DNA of 64,000 bases from Microvelia longipes (taxonomy: Eukaryota > Arthropoda > Insecta > Hemiptera > Veliidae): assembly GCA_018340805.1 (NCBI GenBank), contig JACMZG010001914.1, positions 16,938,247-17,002,246 of the forward strand. Direction: 5' to 3'. Positions 34,090-44,140 of this stretch are shown here, in pieces. The notes beneath the pieces were generated by a model. It did no database searches, was not told the origin of the DNA, and saw nothing but the letters and a program-made list of their open reading frames with translations. The position numbers were made by a program, and so were the translations under genes. The stretch's first letter is position 1; the number at the start of each line of letters is the position of its first letter.

Positions 34090-34495
34090 AAAAGTTTAGT
34101 AGAACGAACAAAAATAGGGAACGGGATACCTCGGAACTCCTCACCTAATCGGAGTCGTTACACTCATTACAGTCGTTAGGTCGACACAGCGTAGTGGCTA
34201 CTGGCCGAAGGTCCGAATATTGATCTTATATACTCTGTTAGCGTGCCAAATTTCAAATAGATCCGATTTTTTTACGTGTTTGTGATTAAAAAAATCGCTG
34301 AGTCATTATTCACGGTTAAGGGCTTCATAGAAAACATAGACTTAGCAATACTAGATTTAAAGATTGATTTTGTAACCAAGTTTCAACTCTATAGCATAAA
34401 CACAAAGGGAACTAAGAAGATAACATACGCACATGCCATAAACTTATTTTATATATGGTACACATACGCATACAAGCAGACACTTCATACTTAAA
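34090..34495 (+). repeat. R1 copy, deleted in the middle
   Basis: The head (GGGATACCTCGGAACTCC, AATCGGAGTCGTTACACTCA) is joined to a centre (GCGTGCCAAATTTCAAATAG, GCTGAGTCATTATTCACGG) and the CCAAGTTTCAACTCTATAGC segment. The CGCTTCGCTCG and TTGTCGTATT parts are missing. Confidence 0.75.
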
Positions 34496-34867
34496 ATGGC
34501 GACCAATGCAACTAATATTTTATTAAATAAGTTAATTACAGTAAGAATATTAAGAAATAAGTTACTACTTCTTCATTAAAAATAACAGAACTCATTGAAG
34601 CTATAAATAACTTAAAAGTGCTTTCCCATAAAAGCAACAAGTGTCCTTGAAAGTACTAGTAAGTCCTTACATTAAGCACCCAGGTGTCCCTTATTCCTTA
34701 GGTACAAGGTATTGTAGAAAAAACCGTAACATCTGCCGTGCCAATAGCAAGGTCACAGTAAACCTTATAACCTTGTTAAACTCTCCGGAAGCATTACTTA
34801 AAGTATTATTCACTGAATTTTCGTTATGCGTTTTTATAGAATTTATATTTCAATGACCATAATGTAT
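34496..34867. other. Intergenic, weak open frame
   Basis: A plus frame of about 71 codons (34641-34856) starts at a GTG. It has no splice, promoter or family support, and I do not call it a gene. Confidence 0.35.
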
Positions 34868-35000
34868 GATTTAAAATGACCACCAGTGGAGTTGTTTATA
34901 ATGAAAGGAACGAAGAAAAGCGTCTCTCCACAAATCTATTGATTTATTCAAAGCGATTTCAACTTAACATGAGGTCATCATCAGTGCCAGAGATAATTAA
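34868..35000 (-). repeat. R4 family copy, reverse
   Basis: The minus strand reads CACTGATGATGACCTCATG, TTGAAATCGCTTTGAATAAA and GGAGAGACGCTTTTCTTCG. It aligns with 39275-39375 and 37873-37960. Confidence 0.75.
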
Positions 35001-35064
35001 ATGAAAACAGCTATCAGAAAGACATAAAATACGCAAAAATTATATAGAATTAGTAATATTTTTT

Positions 35065-35093
35065 ACGACTCAACAACGATGTTGGTGAGTCGT
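35065..35093. repeat. Short hairpin
   Basis: ACGACTCA-A-CAAC-GAT-GTTG-G-TGAGTCGT folds with 12 paired bases and one symmetric mismatch. It lies at the start of an R1 tail, where GAGTCATTATTGC normally occurs. Confidence 0.6.
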
Positions 35094-35094
35094 G

Positions 35095-35270
35095 ATAGAC
35101 ATATCACAACGACACAGATGGACATCATCACAGAGCATGATAATAACCATACTCAGAATGACTTAAAAATGCCTGAACCGGGTAATTTTGATTAAATTTC
35201 GGTTTTAGATTTTTAGGGTAAGCAGAATACTTTTCTTTATTACCTATGGTAGTAGACGAGAAGTAAAATA
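35095..35270 (+). repeat. R1 tail, diverged
   Basis: Contains ACTTAAAAATGCCTGAACC, GGTAATTTTGATTAAATTTC and TTACCTATGGTAGTAGACG, ending at AGTAAAATACA. The next element begins within 10 bp. Confidence 0.65.
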
Positions 35271-35277
35271 CACGCAT

Positions 35278-36366
35278 AAGGTGCGTTCACAATACTGCGG
35301 TAGCGAAGCGCCCGTCCGTTGCGTGCGTAGCGGTCGTTTCGATGCGGAAAATGATGGTTCCACAATAACAACGCTACGGCCGCAAACACAGCGCACTCTA
35401 GTTCCAAATTTCGGATACAACAATATATTTTTCTTAAACAGAAGATAAAAAAGACAAAGAAGAAAAGGTTTTGGACGAACTTGTCTATTAAGATTTTATT
35501 TCAATTTTAATTTTTTTAAATTCTGTCTGAAGATAATGGGATTTTTTTAAAAATTTCATAAGGGTCTAAGTTTTAAATCTATATTTTTTGATCTAACAAA
35601 TTTTTAACTGACCAATCCGATCAAAACGGCATCGTTTTACTTGTTATAAAATGTAATTGATAGTCTTGTTTTTTAAAAACATTTAAACTCCGGGATCTAC
35701 TAGTTAAATACTATTTAGGCAGTAAAACCAAGAGAACAGAAATAATGTATAACAATTCAGAACAATTACATTAAGATAAAATAAACTGATCAAGATAATA
35801 AAACTATACCATTAAAATTGGCAAACTCTAAGAATATTAAGAAATAAATTTAATTTAAGAATAGAAATATAAAAAAACAACTTTAAACTAATTAAAACTA
35901 AAACGAAAAATTATACATTTTAAAAACACACAGCACAAACAAAAGTAATAAAATAACAATATTGTGTTTTAATAACAAGATAATATTCATATTTTAGATG
36001 AAAAACATAACTATAAAATCAAATTAAAAGAATAAAGAATAAAACAACTTTTAGCACAGCAAGAATCAAAATCCAAACAAAACAAAAGTATTCTTCTCTA
36101 AATCGGAAGAGGGGGTAAGAAAAATTCCAAAACTTTGAAAACGGAAAGTTTCTTTTGCGTCAGGTCTCTAAGGTGTTTGCAATCAATCAAATGCCAATCA
36201 CTGGATCAGTTGTGCGTGTTTAGTAGGTTTGCGGAAATTTCCAATTTCCGCCATGCTACCGCAAGCTGTTTAAGAACGTCCCATACGATTACATAGGTTG
36301 GAATTTGAGCTGTCACCGCACGCAACGGACGGACGCATCGCTACCGCAGTATTGTGAATGCACCTT
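35278..36366 (+). mobile_element. 1.1-kb TIR element, possibly PIF/Harbinger-like
   Basis: 50-bp terminal inverted repeats (35278-35327 and 36317-36366) match at about 47 of 50 positions. They begin AAGGTGCGTTCACAATACTG and contain GCGGTAGCGA and CCGTCCGTTGCGTGCG. The termini are GC-rich and the interior strongly AT-rich. The flanking TAA on the left and TTTA on the right leave the target duplication unclear. One interior peptide remnant hints at PIF/Harbinger. No intact transposase is present. Confidence 0.85.
35436..35510 (+). pseudogene. Basic RFW peptide remnant inside the TIR element
   Basis: The frame AAA...TAA gives KQKIKKTKKKRFWTNLSIK, and the frame is open for some 12 codons further upstream (about FRIQQYIFL). 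A basic run followed by RFW near the N-terminus is a feature I associate with PIF/Harbinger nucleases. After the stop nothing transposase-like remains. This is an inference from about 25 residues. Confidence 0.3.
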
Positions 36367-37124
36367 TACATAAGTATGTGCTAACAGTTTCAGGTTGACC
36401 AAATTTTGGTGTCCCTATTAATGTAAATGGGGTAAAATTTTAAAAAGATGCTTAGAAATAAAGCGTCATCTGATATTTTATTCCAGGTTCAAGAAACTTA
36501 CTTTTTTCTACACTTATTTTATCATAATAAATGAAGACATTAAACTAAACCAGACTTTCATATGGCACAACCAATTTTTTTGATTCATATAAATATTGTG
36601 GCTGTAGTTCAAAACCTCTTTAGAGCGAAATGCATCTTGTTACTGGGTCATAGAGATATAAAATTAAATTTGAGTCATAGTTTACTATATATATTATGTA
36701 TAACATGTTCCCTAACATGATTGAGTAATTCATACAAGTATTAAATACATAATTTGATACTGCCGAGTTATGTAAAACAAAAATAGCTGGCACAAAATAC
36801 ATTGTGCAAGATTATCTAAGAAATACAACAAGCAAGATGGTAATCACTTACCCATTATTCGACATTCGTCAGTATTTATGGCTCGACATAATGTCATGCA
36901 ATCTCATGTAATTATTAATAACTTATTATAGCTTATCATATTAAAATAAATTAATATTAATTTAATACTTTATCTTTACTTTATTACGTATGTGTAAAGA
37001 AACATCTTCAACTCAAAATACCAATATAATTCAATATAATAGTTCACACAATATAATAGTTCACAATTTTTTTTAAAAAAAATTATCTTGTCACAATCAT
37101 AGACATTTTTCAATACAAGGTTTC
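36367..37124. other. Intergenic with an inverted repeat-family piece
   Basis: At 36840-36905 the minus strand carries TGACATTATGTCGAGCCATA and GAATGTCGAATAATGG, a third copy of the duplicated sequence at 4335-5035. The rest is AT-rich without a gene. Confidence 0.5.
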
Positions 37125-37480
37125 AATAAGGTTACACAGAGACCCTGCGAGCCCCAAAAAGATTTTTCAGGCCTCTCAATGTATTAAGATAGGCTATGAC
37201 CCCTCAAGTATTTATCTCTATGGTATTATTTATAGAGTGCGTATTATTTGATTGAATGCCTATCCAATGTATTATTTTTTATTTTATTTTCCTTAATTAA
37301 CTGTTTTTTAAAACAGTGATAAGGGGTCTGCAAGTGAGACAGTTGCCATAACAGGACTTACTTCTACTAGAGTATCCCCTTAAGGGAGACAAGAGACCCC
37401 CCCCCTCTCTACAACCCCTATTGTAGCTCACACTCTACAAACGGCGTGCATTTTTCAGTGATGCCACATTAAACCACTTT
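37125..37480 (+). repeat. R6 repeat, two blocks
   Basis: Block one (GGTTACACAGAGACCCTGCG, AGCCCCAAAAAGATT, TTAAGATAGGCTATG) recurs at 54185-54345. Block two (CAGTGATAAGGGGTCTGCAA, GTGAGACAGTT, CACACTCTACAAACGGC, ATTTTTCAGTGATGCC) recurs at 42980-43145. Confidence 0.75.
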
Positions 37481-37669
37481 ATCGAACATTGACAATTGTC
37501 TATGTTTGATTAAATGATATGTTTCATTGGTGACATTTTTCATAATAATTACAATTTCATAAATATTTCATTATTTATCGAATATTTTGTTGATTAATTA
37601 AGTGAAACTAATTTAAAATAAGTTTTAATTATTATCTATTCCATATATTCTTTAATTAGAATATATGAT

Positions 37670-37725
37670 GTAATAAGGAAAAGTTCCGAGGTACCCCCTA
37701 CCCGATTTTTCCCTAATGGATTATC
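37670..37725 (-). repeat. R1 head end, reverse
   Basis: AAGGAAAAGTTCCGAGGTAC followed by CCCCTACCCGATTTTT is the inverted 5' terminus of R1, the same as at 41690-41735. Confidence 0.8.
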
Positions 37726-37872
37726 GATATTTCTTGTTGAACTATATAATTGTTACCTTAAGAAAGGTTATCTTAAACATAACCTATTGTTTGTTGTTTT
37801 TGTAAAATGTGATTTACTGATTAATTTTATTAATAGTTTAACTTATTTAATTAATTTAACCTGTGCAATTAG

Positions 37873-37960
37873 ATAGTTTAAGCCTGAAGATGACACAAAT
37901 GGGATTGAAATACGCAAAGCTTAAAATAGATTAGTTTTATAGAAACAAAGTCTCTCTTTT
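37873..37960 (+). repeat. R4 family copy
   Basis: AGCCTGAAGATGACAC, GATTGAAATACGCAAAGC, TTAGTTTTATAGAAACAAAG, TCTCTCTTTTTAC. It is diverged from, but collinear with, 39275-39375. Confidence 0.65.
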
Positions 37961-38454
37961 TACGTTACAATAAATTGAACATATCATAATTAAAATAAAT
38001 TAATCGTTTTTCAATTTCTCTATTCTTACAATTGACAAATAATAGTGTTAAACAGTATTTATTACTGATCATAAAACTCAAGTCATAAAGGGTCAACATA
38101 GTTTATCAAAAATATAATTGACAAAACTGCTATAATTGGGCTATTGATAAATAATAACAGTGATTGAGAAATATGCGTAAATGTTAATCATGGTGAAATA
38201 TGATAACAGTTTTGTGCAGAAATAAATTATTGATTTATGACGCCATTGTGACCTAGGACCTTAGTTATCAACAAGAGGCAAGGACTGAACAATTTTGTAC
38301 AATTTGAGAGTAGAACTGTGGGGAAAATGTTTTTTAGTTAGCATTCTTTGATGAGTAATAATTATAAAATATAATAAAAGTGAACAAAGGGCAAAGCTAA
38401 ATAAAGAACATAATCTTTAAAAATAATTGAAAAAAGTCTACTTTTGTTATCTTC
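37961..38454. other. Intergenic, no gene seen
   Basis: AT-rich with nothing recognisable. Confidence 0.4.
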
Positions 38455-38680
38455 ATTTAGTAGTAGTTGACATTTAGTTATTAGTACATTTAGTTATTAG
38501 TATTTAGTAGTAGTTGACATTTAGTTATTAGTATTTAGTAGTAGTTGACAATTTAGTTATTAGTATTTAGTAGTAGTTGACATTTAGTTATTAGTATTTT
38601 AGTAGTAGATCACATTTAGTAGTAGTTGACATTTAGTTATTACTAAAATTTGAAATTTAATTATTAGTATTTATTAGTAC
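38455..38680. repeat. 27-bp minisatellite, about 8 copies
   Basis: The unit is AGTAGTTGACATTTAGTTAT followed by TAGTATTT. Copies are truncated at several points (for example ACATTTAGTTATTAGT only), giving an irregular array. Confidence 0.9.
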
Positions 38681-39274
38681 CACACTCACATTAAGACTAG
38701 TATGGCGATTGTGTAAATTTCAAATTTTGATGCTAATGGCCAAGATCCAAGGTGCTAATTGATACTAATTATATATTCCCAACTATCGTAGATTATTCTC
38801 CAATTTTTACCCCTTCCCACAAAAATGTAATGGCACTCTCTGCGCTTTTCTTATCTCCCTAAGATGCCCTTCCCCCTCTCAGAATCCCTAGAAATGGAAA
38901 AACCCTAATGGAACCAATGGAAAACAAATATTGAAGAAGTGGAAAATGCCCTCTCTCTCAAGAAATGTTTTACTCTTCTAGGTCATAATAAATAAATAGT
39001 TAATTTAAGCAAAAGAAAATAATACTAAATAAGTATAATAATGATTACGTCCAGGCAAAACCGGTCCCGTATCATAAATTTCGGATTACTCAAGTCTAGA
39101 TAACTAGAGCCATATAAATAAGACCAACACATTTATGTGTTTACTCAATTCTATTTGAATACTACACCCCGCAACGAAGAAAACCCATGAAACCTTCGTG
39201 AAGCTTAAGTCAATGTCAGGATAGTGAAACCTTGTAAATGAAATAATGAAAGAAAAAAAGTTTGTTTGTTAGGT
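38681..39274. other. Intergenic, no gene seen
   Basis: Mixed composition with a C/T-rich stretch (38810-38960). No frame or splice pattern suggests coding. Confidence 0.4.
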
Positions 39275-39375
39275 TTTGCACTGATGATGGCCTCTACTTA
39301 GGTTTAAAGCGCTTTGCCAATAAAGTTTTATTTTGTAGAGAGACTTCTTTTCTTTCATTATTTATAATGGACTTA
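39275..39375 (+). repeat. R4 family copy, best preserved
   Basis: TGCACTGATGATGGCCTC, TACTTAGGTTTAAAGCGC, TTTGCCAATAAAGTTTTATT and GAGAGACTTCTTTTCTTTC. The GATGATGGCC...AAGCG wording resembles sequences I recall near 3' ends of arthropod retroelements, but I cannot assign a family. Confidence 0.7.
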
Positions 39376-39445
39376 TTTATTTCTTCTCGCTCACTCTAAG
39401 GATATTGTAGGTGAAAGTTTCCATTTAGACCATAATATAGCGATC

Positions 39446-39538
39446 TGACATGGAGATGCCATGTCATTCTTATGGCAGGGATGGCACCTACGTGTCAGAC
39501 CTGGGGTAACTTACAAAGCGTATGTAAGGTGACCCAGG
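39446..39538. repeat. Two hairpins downstream of the exon
   Basis: TGACATGG-AGATG-CCATGTCA (39446-39466) is a perfect 8-bp stem. At 39500-39538 CCTGGGGTAACTTACA faces TGTAAGGTGACCCAGG around a 7-base loop, giving a near-perfect 16-bp stem. They lie on the far side of the exon's donor, so they would be within intron 1 if the gene continues leftward. Confidence 0.6.
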
Positions 39539-39925
39539 AGCCTGAATTGATCTTCAAGCGCTTAGGTATTTGAATTTCACTTATAATCAATAAACTAATA
39601 AATTAACAATTTACCATGGTTTAACTCACAACCTTGTTTCACAATTTACTTGAAGATAATTTAATCTCCATGTCATACAATCTTATAAGAATAAACCAGC
39701 TGTTGAACTGGTATTAACAGCAATAATAGCAACAATGACTCAACACAAAACGAACAAATCGAAGCATGACCGTAACATATGTTACAAAAATAAATTTGCT
39801 TTTTTAACAATTATATTATTCAATTTACTGATAACACAACTCTATCCGCGTTAAAAACATAAAAAAGAAAAAAGACAAAGAAAATTTATGACCATAATTT
39901 GATAAACAAAGATAAAAAAACATAC
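39539..39925 (-). other. Presumed start of intron 1
   Basis: This stretch follows the donor at 39925 on the minus strand. It is AT-rich, and I found no acceptor-bounded coding segment in it or further left, so the rest of the gene is probably outside the window or in exons too short to recognise. Confidence 0.45.
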
Positions 39926-39927
39926 CT
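39921..39927 (-). other. 5' splice site
   Basis: Minus-strand sequence AG|GTATG, continuing TTTTTTTATC, is a near-consensus donor (exon ends GAG, intron begins GTATGT). It breaks the frame after a complete codon (phase 0). Confidence 0.7.
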
Positions 39928-40075
39928 CATCTAAGTCCTCGCTATCATCATCTGCACTGTTATCAGTTAAAATTTCAGGTTCATTAGAGTCTAAAATTGA
40001 CAATTCGTCCAATTTCTTCTCAAGATCGATTGATTGATCATTAAACATATTATCGACGATCGTATTCGATTCCAT
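39926..40075 (-). CDS. First coding exon of an unidentified acidic protein
   Basis: ATG at 40075 opens 50 codons that end precisely at the donor AG|GTATGT, in phase 0. Beyond the donor the frame turns into hydrophobic low-complexity text (CFFIFVYQIM...) of the intron type, which supports the boundary. The peptide has balanced composition unlike other frames here: MESNTIVDNMFNDQ, then a short amphipathic LEKKLDELSIL stretch, then NEPEILTDN and an acidic end ADDDSEDLDE. This looks like a disordered acidic N-terminus of an intracellular protein. No signal peptide or membrane segment is seen. A T-rich, gene-like leader (ACGAAATCGAACGAAATT) precedes the ATG, and three insect-type promoter motifs lie 180-360 bp upstream. 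I do not recognise the protein family. The remaining exons were not found in the window. Confidence 0.6.
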
Positions 40076-40256
40076 AATTTCGTTCGATTTCGTAAATTAG
40101 TAAAGAAACTATAAACAAACAAAATTTACCACAAATTAATAGCAAATTTAATTAAATTATGTATAAATACTCACTAAATTATTAGTTTTTTTTAATAATT
40201 TGATTAAAATATTATAGATTAATAGGTTGTAAAATTAATTTCCAGCGTGACGCGTT

Positions 40257-40436
40257 ATTAGAGATGCAATAATGTTTGAAGGTCGTTTCGAAGTATTGAA
40301 AGAAGGGCAAAGAAAAAATAAATAAAAACACGTTGGGATGCAGCGGCGAGGGCGGACCGCTGAGGAAAGAACGTAACGAGCTTTCAGTGTGACAAGGTAA
40401 CGCATGCATATACCATAAGGAGGGGAAACAGCTGAT
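40257..40436 (-). promoter_or_regulatory. Candidate TATA-less housekeeping core promoter
   Basis: In minus-strand order: ATCAGCTGTT (40436-40427) fits Ohler motif 5 (AWCAGCTGWT) exactly. TTGTCACACTG (40395-40385) fits Ohler motif 1 (YGGTCACACTR) with one mismatch. TTGCATCTCTAAT (40269-40257) fits Ohler motif 7 (KNNCAKCNCTRNY) exactly. These motifs were described in Drosophila broad, TATA-less promoters. The block is also GC- and CpG-richer than its surroundings (GCAGCGGCGAGGGCGGACCG, 40339-40358). It would start transcription a few hundred bases upstream of the ATG at 40075. The motif definitions are from memory, and the link to the exon is inference. Confidence 0.55.
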
Positions 40437-40904
40437 CCAAGTTTCAAACTACAGTTTCTCATAAATATTTATAAATTATTATTACAAAAAATAAATATTT
40501 AAAACGAATATTAATAAATTTGATACATAATGTTAGTTTATAATATAAAGGAAATATTATAGTACTAATATAATTGTTTAAATATATGTATAAAAGATAG
40601 TTATAGTGTGACATATATATTAATTTGTAGTTACTTATGTTGTTTGAGTAGAAGTAAAACTCCCCGTGATTCTGCCCTGTACCGCGCAGATACAAATAGA
40701 GTTTTTGCAATCCTCTCGGTTAGAATGTAATACTAACTACTGTTATCAGAGTATCATTTGATAATGGAAACTGATTATAAACAACATGGAAGATTATTTT
40801 TGCATTATACTTCCTTGCACTTAGCGGCTTATTATATCTAATGAACCGGAGTGAAGCGGTGTTTTTACTTTCTCTATTGTATAGTATATTAGAAAAGCGA
40901 TGTA
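40437..40904. other. Upstream intergenic DNA
   Basis: AT-rich. A divergent plus-strand gene is possible from the same CpG-richer block, but I see no plus-strand coding segment. Confidence 0.4.
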
Positions 40905-41060
40905 TTTTCATTTTACATCCGAGGCCAGTATTTCACCTGAATTATCCGTTTCAGTTGTTTTTAAGACCTGCTAAGTAATTTTTACTTAGCAGTCTGTTTG
41001 TATTTGTGTGTGTGTGTGACTGTTGTCACAGTAGCTCCTTGCGTATATGTTACTTTTCGT
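40905..41060 (-). repeat. R1 tail, reverse
   Basis: GAGGCCAGTATTTCACCTGA, ATTATCCGTTTCAG, TTTTTAAGACCTGCTAAG, then TGTGTGTGTGTGACTGTTG. It matches the inverted R1 tail. Confidence 0.8.
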
Positions 41061-41079
41061 CATTTATTCCGTAGGTTAG

Positions 41080-41345
41080 GATAAAATATTATGGTTGCAA
41101 AAAAATCTGAAACCAGGATGTTACCGGAATTACCCGTTTTAGGTGTTTTTAAGGTCTCATAAGAAGTTTTTTCAAAGTTGTGGGTCTCTACGTGTGTCTG
41201 TTATCATCAAAGCTCCTAGTGTGAACGTAACGAGCTGCGAACGTAGTGCTCTCTCTCTTATGCTCTTATATAACTCTTATATTAACTCTTTTATATAACT
41301 CTCCATGAGAGTTAAAACTATGGAAAAAATCAGTCTATAGGTGTA
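41080..41345 (-). repeat. R1 tail and centre, reverse
   Basis: GGTTGCAAAAAAATCTGAAAC, CGGAATTACCCGTTTTAGG, GTTTTTAAGGTCTCATAAG and TGTGTCTGTTATCATCAAAG-like words, followed by local TCTTATA repeats at 41255-41300. It lies tandem to the preceding R1 tail. Confidence 0.75.
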
Positions 41346-41479
41346 GTCGTGCTATTCGGAAAATAAAAAAAAACAGATGTGGGGGGCCCTCCCCCCGGGA
41401 AAAATGTTGCCGTATTTAACGAAGTAATTTTTAGTGAAAGTGCATAATAGATGTTGAATTGGAATTGTCCCCCCCCCTA

Positions 41480-41735
41480 TAAGTTTTAACTGGCTTCGAG
41501 CCTGGTTTTATGACGTCATTACCCGCAATAAAGACTCAAAAATATCAAAAAATCATAAAACACTGAACTTCGACTCACTTCGCTCGTTCAAAGAGGTGTT
41601 GCAGCACACGTTTGACGAGTTTTATATTTTGAGGACGAGCAAAGCGAGTTCAAAGCAGGGAGGATGAGTGCAGCGAATTCGATGTGATGAGGAAAAGTTC
41701 CGAGGTACCCCATACCCGATTTTTGTCGTCATTTA
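41480..41735 (-). repeat. R1 centre to head, reverse
   Basis: TGACGTCA (41511-41518) beside TTACCCGCAATAA, CTTCGACTCACTTCGCTCG, TTTTGAGGACGAGCAAAGCG, GAGGATGAGTGCAGCGAATT and GGAAAAGTTCCGAGGTACCC, ending ACCCGATTTTTGTCG. With the preceding piece it forms one long reverse copy containing a C- and G-rich insertion at 41380-41400. Confidence 0.85.
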
Positions 41736-42029
41736 ACGTTGTTAATGATTCAGCAAATGAAATTGTCGGATGAGTTTATACCTCCATGTAATTAAATAGT
41801 ATACTAAGTTTATCTACGGCACTACTATCGAAAATAATTCTATAATACTATCGAGAATTCTTTTTTATGCTCAAAGAATTATTTTTCGTGACTCGATATC
41901 AAATTCGCTCACTTAATTAGTACTTAATAATAACTTATTAGTACTTAATTTTAAAAATGCAGCATAACGTACCTCTGTACTTTAATACCATTCTCCCCTA
42001 GAACAATTGTGATTAACGGTCTCGTTACG

Positions 42030-42180
42030 ATCGACCTTAAAATGCATTGGTTATACAAATTCTAGGTCGTTATGTCTTCGGACACGCTTCGCTCGTCCTC
42101 AAAATGTAGTGATTAATAAATGCCTAAGGACCTAAGCCTACTTTGGTCTCGCTACGGTCAACTTCAGAATAAACATGCAT
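42030..42180 (+). repeat. R1 head fragments, diverged
   Basis: CTTCGGACACGCTTCGCTCG followed by TCCTCAAAATGTAGTG, with GGTCTCGCTACGGTCAACTT nearby. Only the GC-richer core is recognisable. Confidence 0.55.
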
Positions 42181-42979
42181 TATTAACACTATTAAAAAGA
42201 ATAACTGATTTCCAATTTTTGGTGCGATGTCTAGAAACTCTAGTATTTATTATATTTTTACTCAAATGATATTATTATAGTTAAGTGTATACTTCAACAT
42301 GTAACTTGAATGCATTCAAATTATCAGTTCAGTACCAAAGAGGGGTTCCTGTACATCCCATAAATTTATGAAATTTAATTGCAATCAAAACTCTATTACT
42401 AGTTTAATCTAAATTAAACAACCAAAGTGACATAAAAATTAAAAAAATGCAATTATGTTTAAGCTATATAACATACGTCAATTAGATCAATTATTTAAAT
42501 GTACGTCAATTTTTGTCAAATATTGATTCAGAAACGTATCGAACCATTGTTATGTAAAATAAACCAATTAAATCAAAATTTGTATTGTCATATAGAATCA
42601 TTGGTACTATTTACAATTCTAGACCAATAATTCTGAAAAAGAGCGTAAGAGGCCAAAATAGGTGATCTTAGCAATATTTTGTTTTCTCCATTCTCTTTTC
42701 TATTTGTCGTAGATATAAAATTTGAAAGACAATCTACAAATAATGCTACGACATGATTCTATTTTCGATTTCTTGCTTATAGTCCAATAGCTAAACATAA
42801 AAAACGTGACATTAGAGGGGTATCTATAGGCCCGCATTGCAGGGGGACTCCCAAGAAGTCGAATTAAAAAAATATTATCATCCCAGAGTTCTGCTATATT
42901 ATTTTTATGCAAAATGAAGCGCAATTGGACTTAAGTCTAGTATATCAAAAGAGAATAATACTTAGAGGGAGTACATAAC
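42181..42979. other. Intergenic, no gene seen
   Basis: AT-rich. The 74-codon minus frame at 42700-42924 lacks splice or family support. Confidence 0.4.
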
Positions 42980-43600
42980 CCGAATAACACAGTGATAAGG
43001 GGTCTGGAAGTGAGACAGTTTTCCGAAAGGTGGCATAACTGTACTTACCACTACTATAGTCTTCCTAGAGAGAGACTAGATACTCCCCCACCCGTCTAAA
43101 ACCCCTAATGAAGCACGCACTCTACAAACGGCTGGCATTTTTCAATGACACCCACACTATTCAACACTAATATTTCAAGAATATATGCAATAGATAATAA
43201 TTAAAACATATTTTAAGTTCATTTGACTTAATTTAAGACAAAATAGTCGACAAATGAAGTCACCAATGTACAGTTATGGCACCTAGCTACCCTAGGAATG
43301 ATAAGAGCCGTTGTATCCTTCCTCTAAGTATTAGTCACTTTGAGTCTATCTTAACATCATCACGTTGCAGGCCCCCAGTCAGAGTTGTGCTACATCTTTT
43401 ACCTACAAATGGAGCTCCATTAATGCATTTAATATAGCCTTTTTTAACATTATCAAATCACGCCCCCTACCCTTTTAGAATTGGGCTGTATCTATTATCT
43501 ACAGATGGGGCCCTATTGGAGCTTAGTATGTTCTTCCTTTGCGGGGCGGCCCCCACTAAAATCACGGATTTATTTAACCCAGATCTCCAAAAACATTGAA
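42980..43600 (+). repeat. R6 block two and unplaced GC-richer repeat DNA
   Basis: 42988-43145 matches 37310-37480 (CAGTGATAAGGGGTCTGGAA, ACTCTACAAACGGC, TTTTTCAATGACACCC). 43380-43560 holds a local pair: AGAGTTGTGCTACATCTTTT, ACCTACAAATGGAGCTCC against AATTGGGCTGTATCTATTAT, CTACAGATGGGGCCC, an internal diverged duplication of about 110 bp. Confidence 0.65.
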
Positions 43601-43644
43601 AAAGGCATCTTTTACCAACAGGTTTTCTGGATATTTACCACGCC

Positions 43645-43656
43645 TCTTATATATAT

Positions 43657-43742
<86 letters not shown>
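43645..43742. repeat. TA microsatellite
   Basis: About 95 bp of imperfect TA. Confidence 0.9.
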
Positions 43743-43744
<2 letters not shown>

Positions 43745-43859
43745 CTATGGAGGAGAGGCCTCGTAAATATCATGCGGGAGGGTCACCAATGCTGTAGCTA
43801 CGCCTTTGCGTGACATGTACTGGTTCAAACCAAATTTATGTGAAAAAACACTTTATTCC

Positions 43860-44140
43860 AATCCCCTTACATATAAAATTCGTTATAGGCTCATCCTCAC
43901 CACCTCGGACTCTCTACTCTCGTCCGAGGATTAGCCTAAATTATATTGTATGATGTTCAATTAATTGCCTGAATTGCACAATTGAACATAAAGATTAGTA
44001 CAACATGATTAAACCATTTAGGAGGTCTTAAAAACACCTGAAACGGGATAATTCAGTTAAAATCCCGATTTTGGATTTATAGTGCAAACCAATATTTTTC
44101 CTTCATACCCGCGGTACAGTATAAAGGAGGGGGAGTCATA
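43860..44140 (+). repeat. R1 fragments: head piece and tail
   Basis: The head-like GGCTCATCCTCACCACCTCG, ACTCTCTACTCTCGTCCGAG is followed after a gap by the tail: TAGGAGGTCTTAAAAACACC, TGAAACGGGATAATTCAG, GTGCAAACCAATATTTTTCC. The centre has been deleted. Confidence 0.75.

Noticed and set aside
34641..34856. 71-codon plus frame with ordinary composition
   Set aside because: It starts at GTG, has no splice sites, no promoter and no known motif.
39395..39560. GC-richer stretch considered as a second exon of the minus-strand gene
   Set aside because: All three minus frames hit stops within the patch and no pyrimidine-rich acceptor precedes it. Its hairpins explain the composition.
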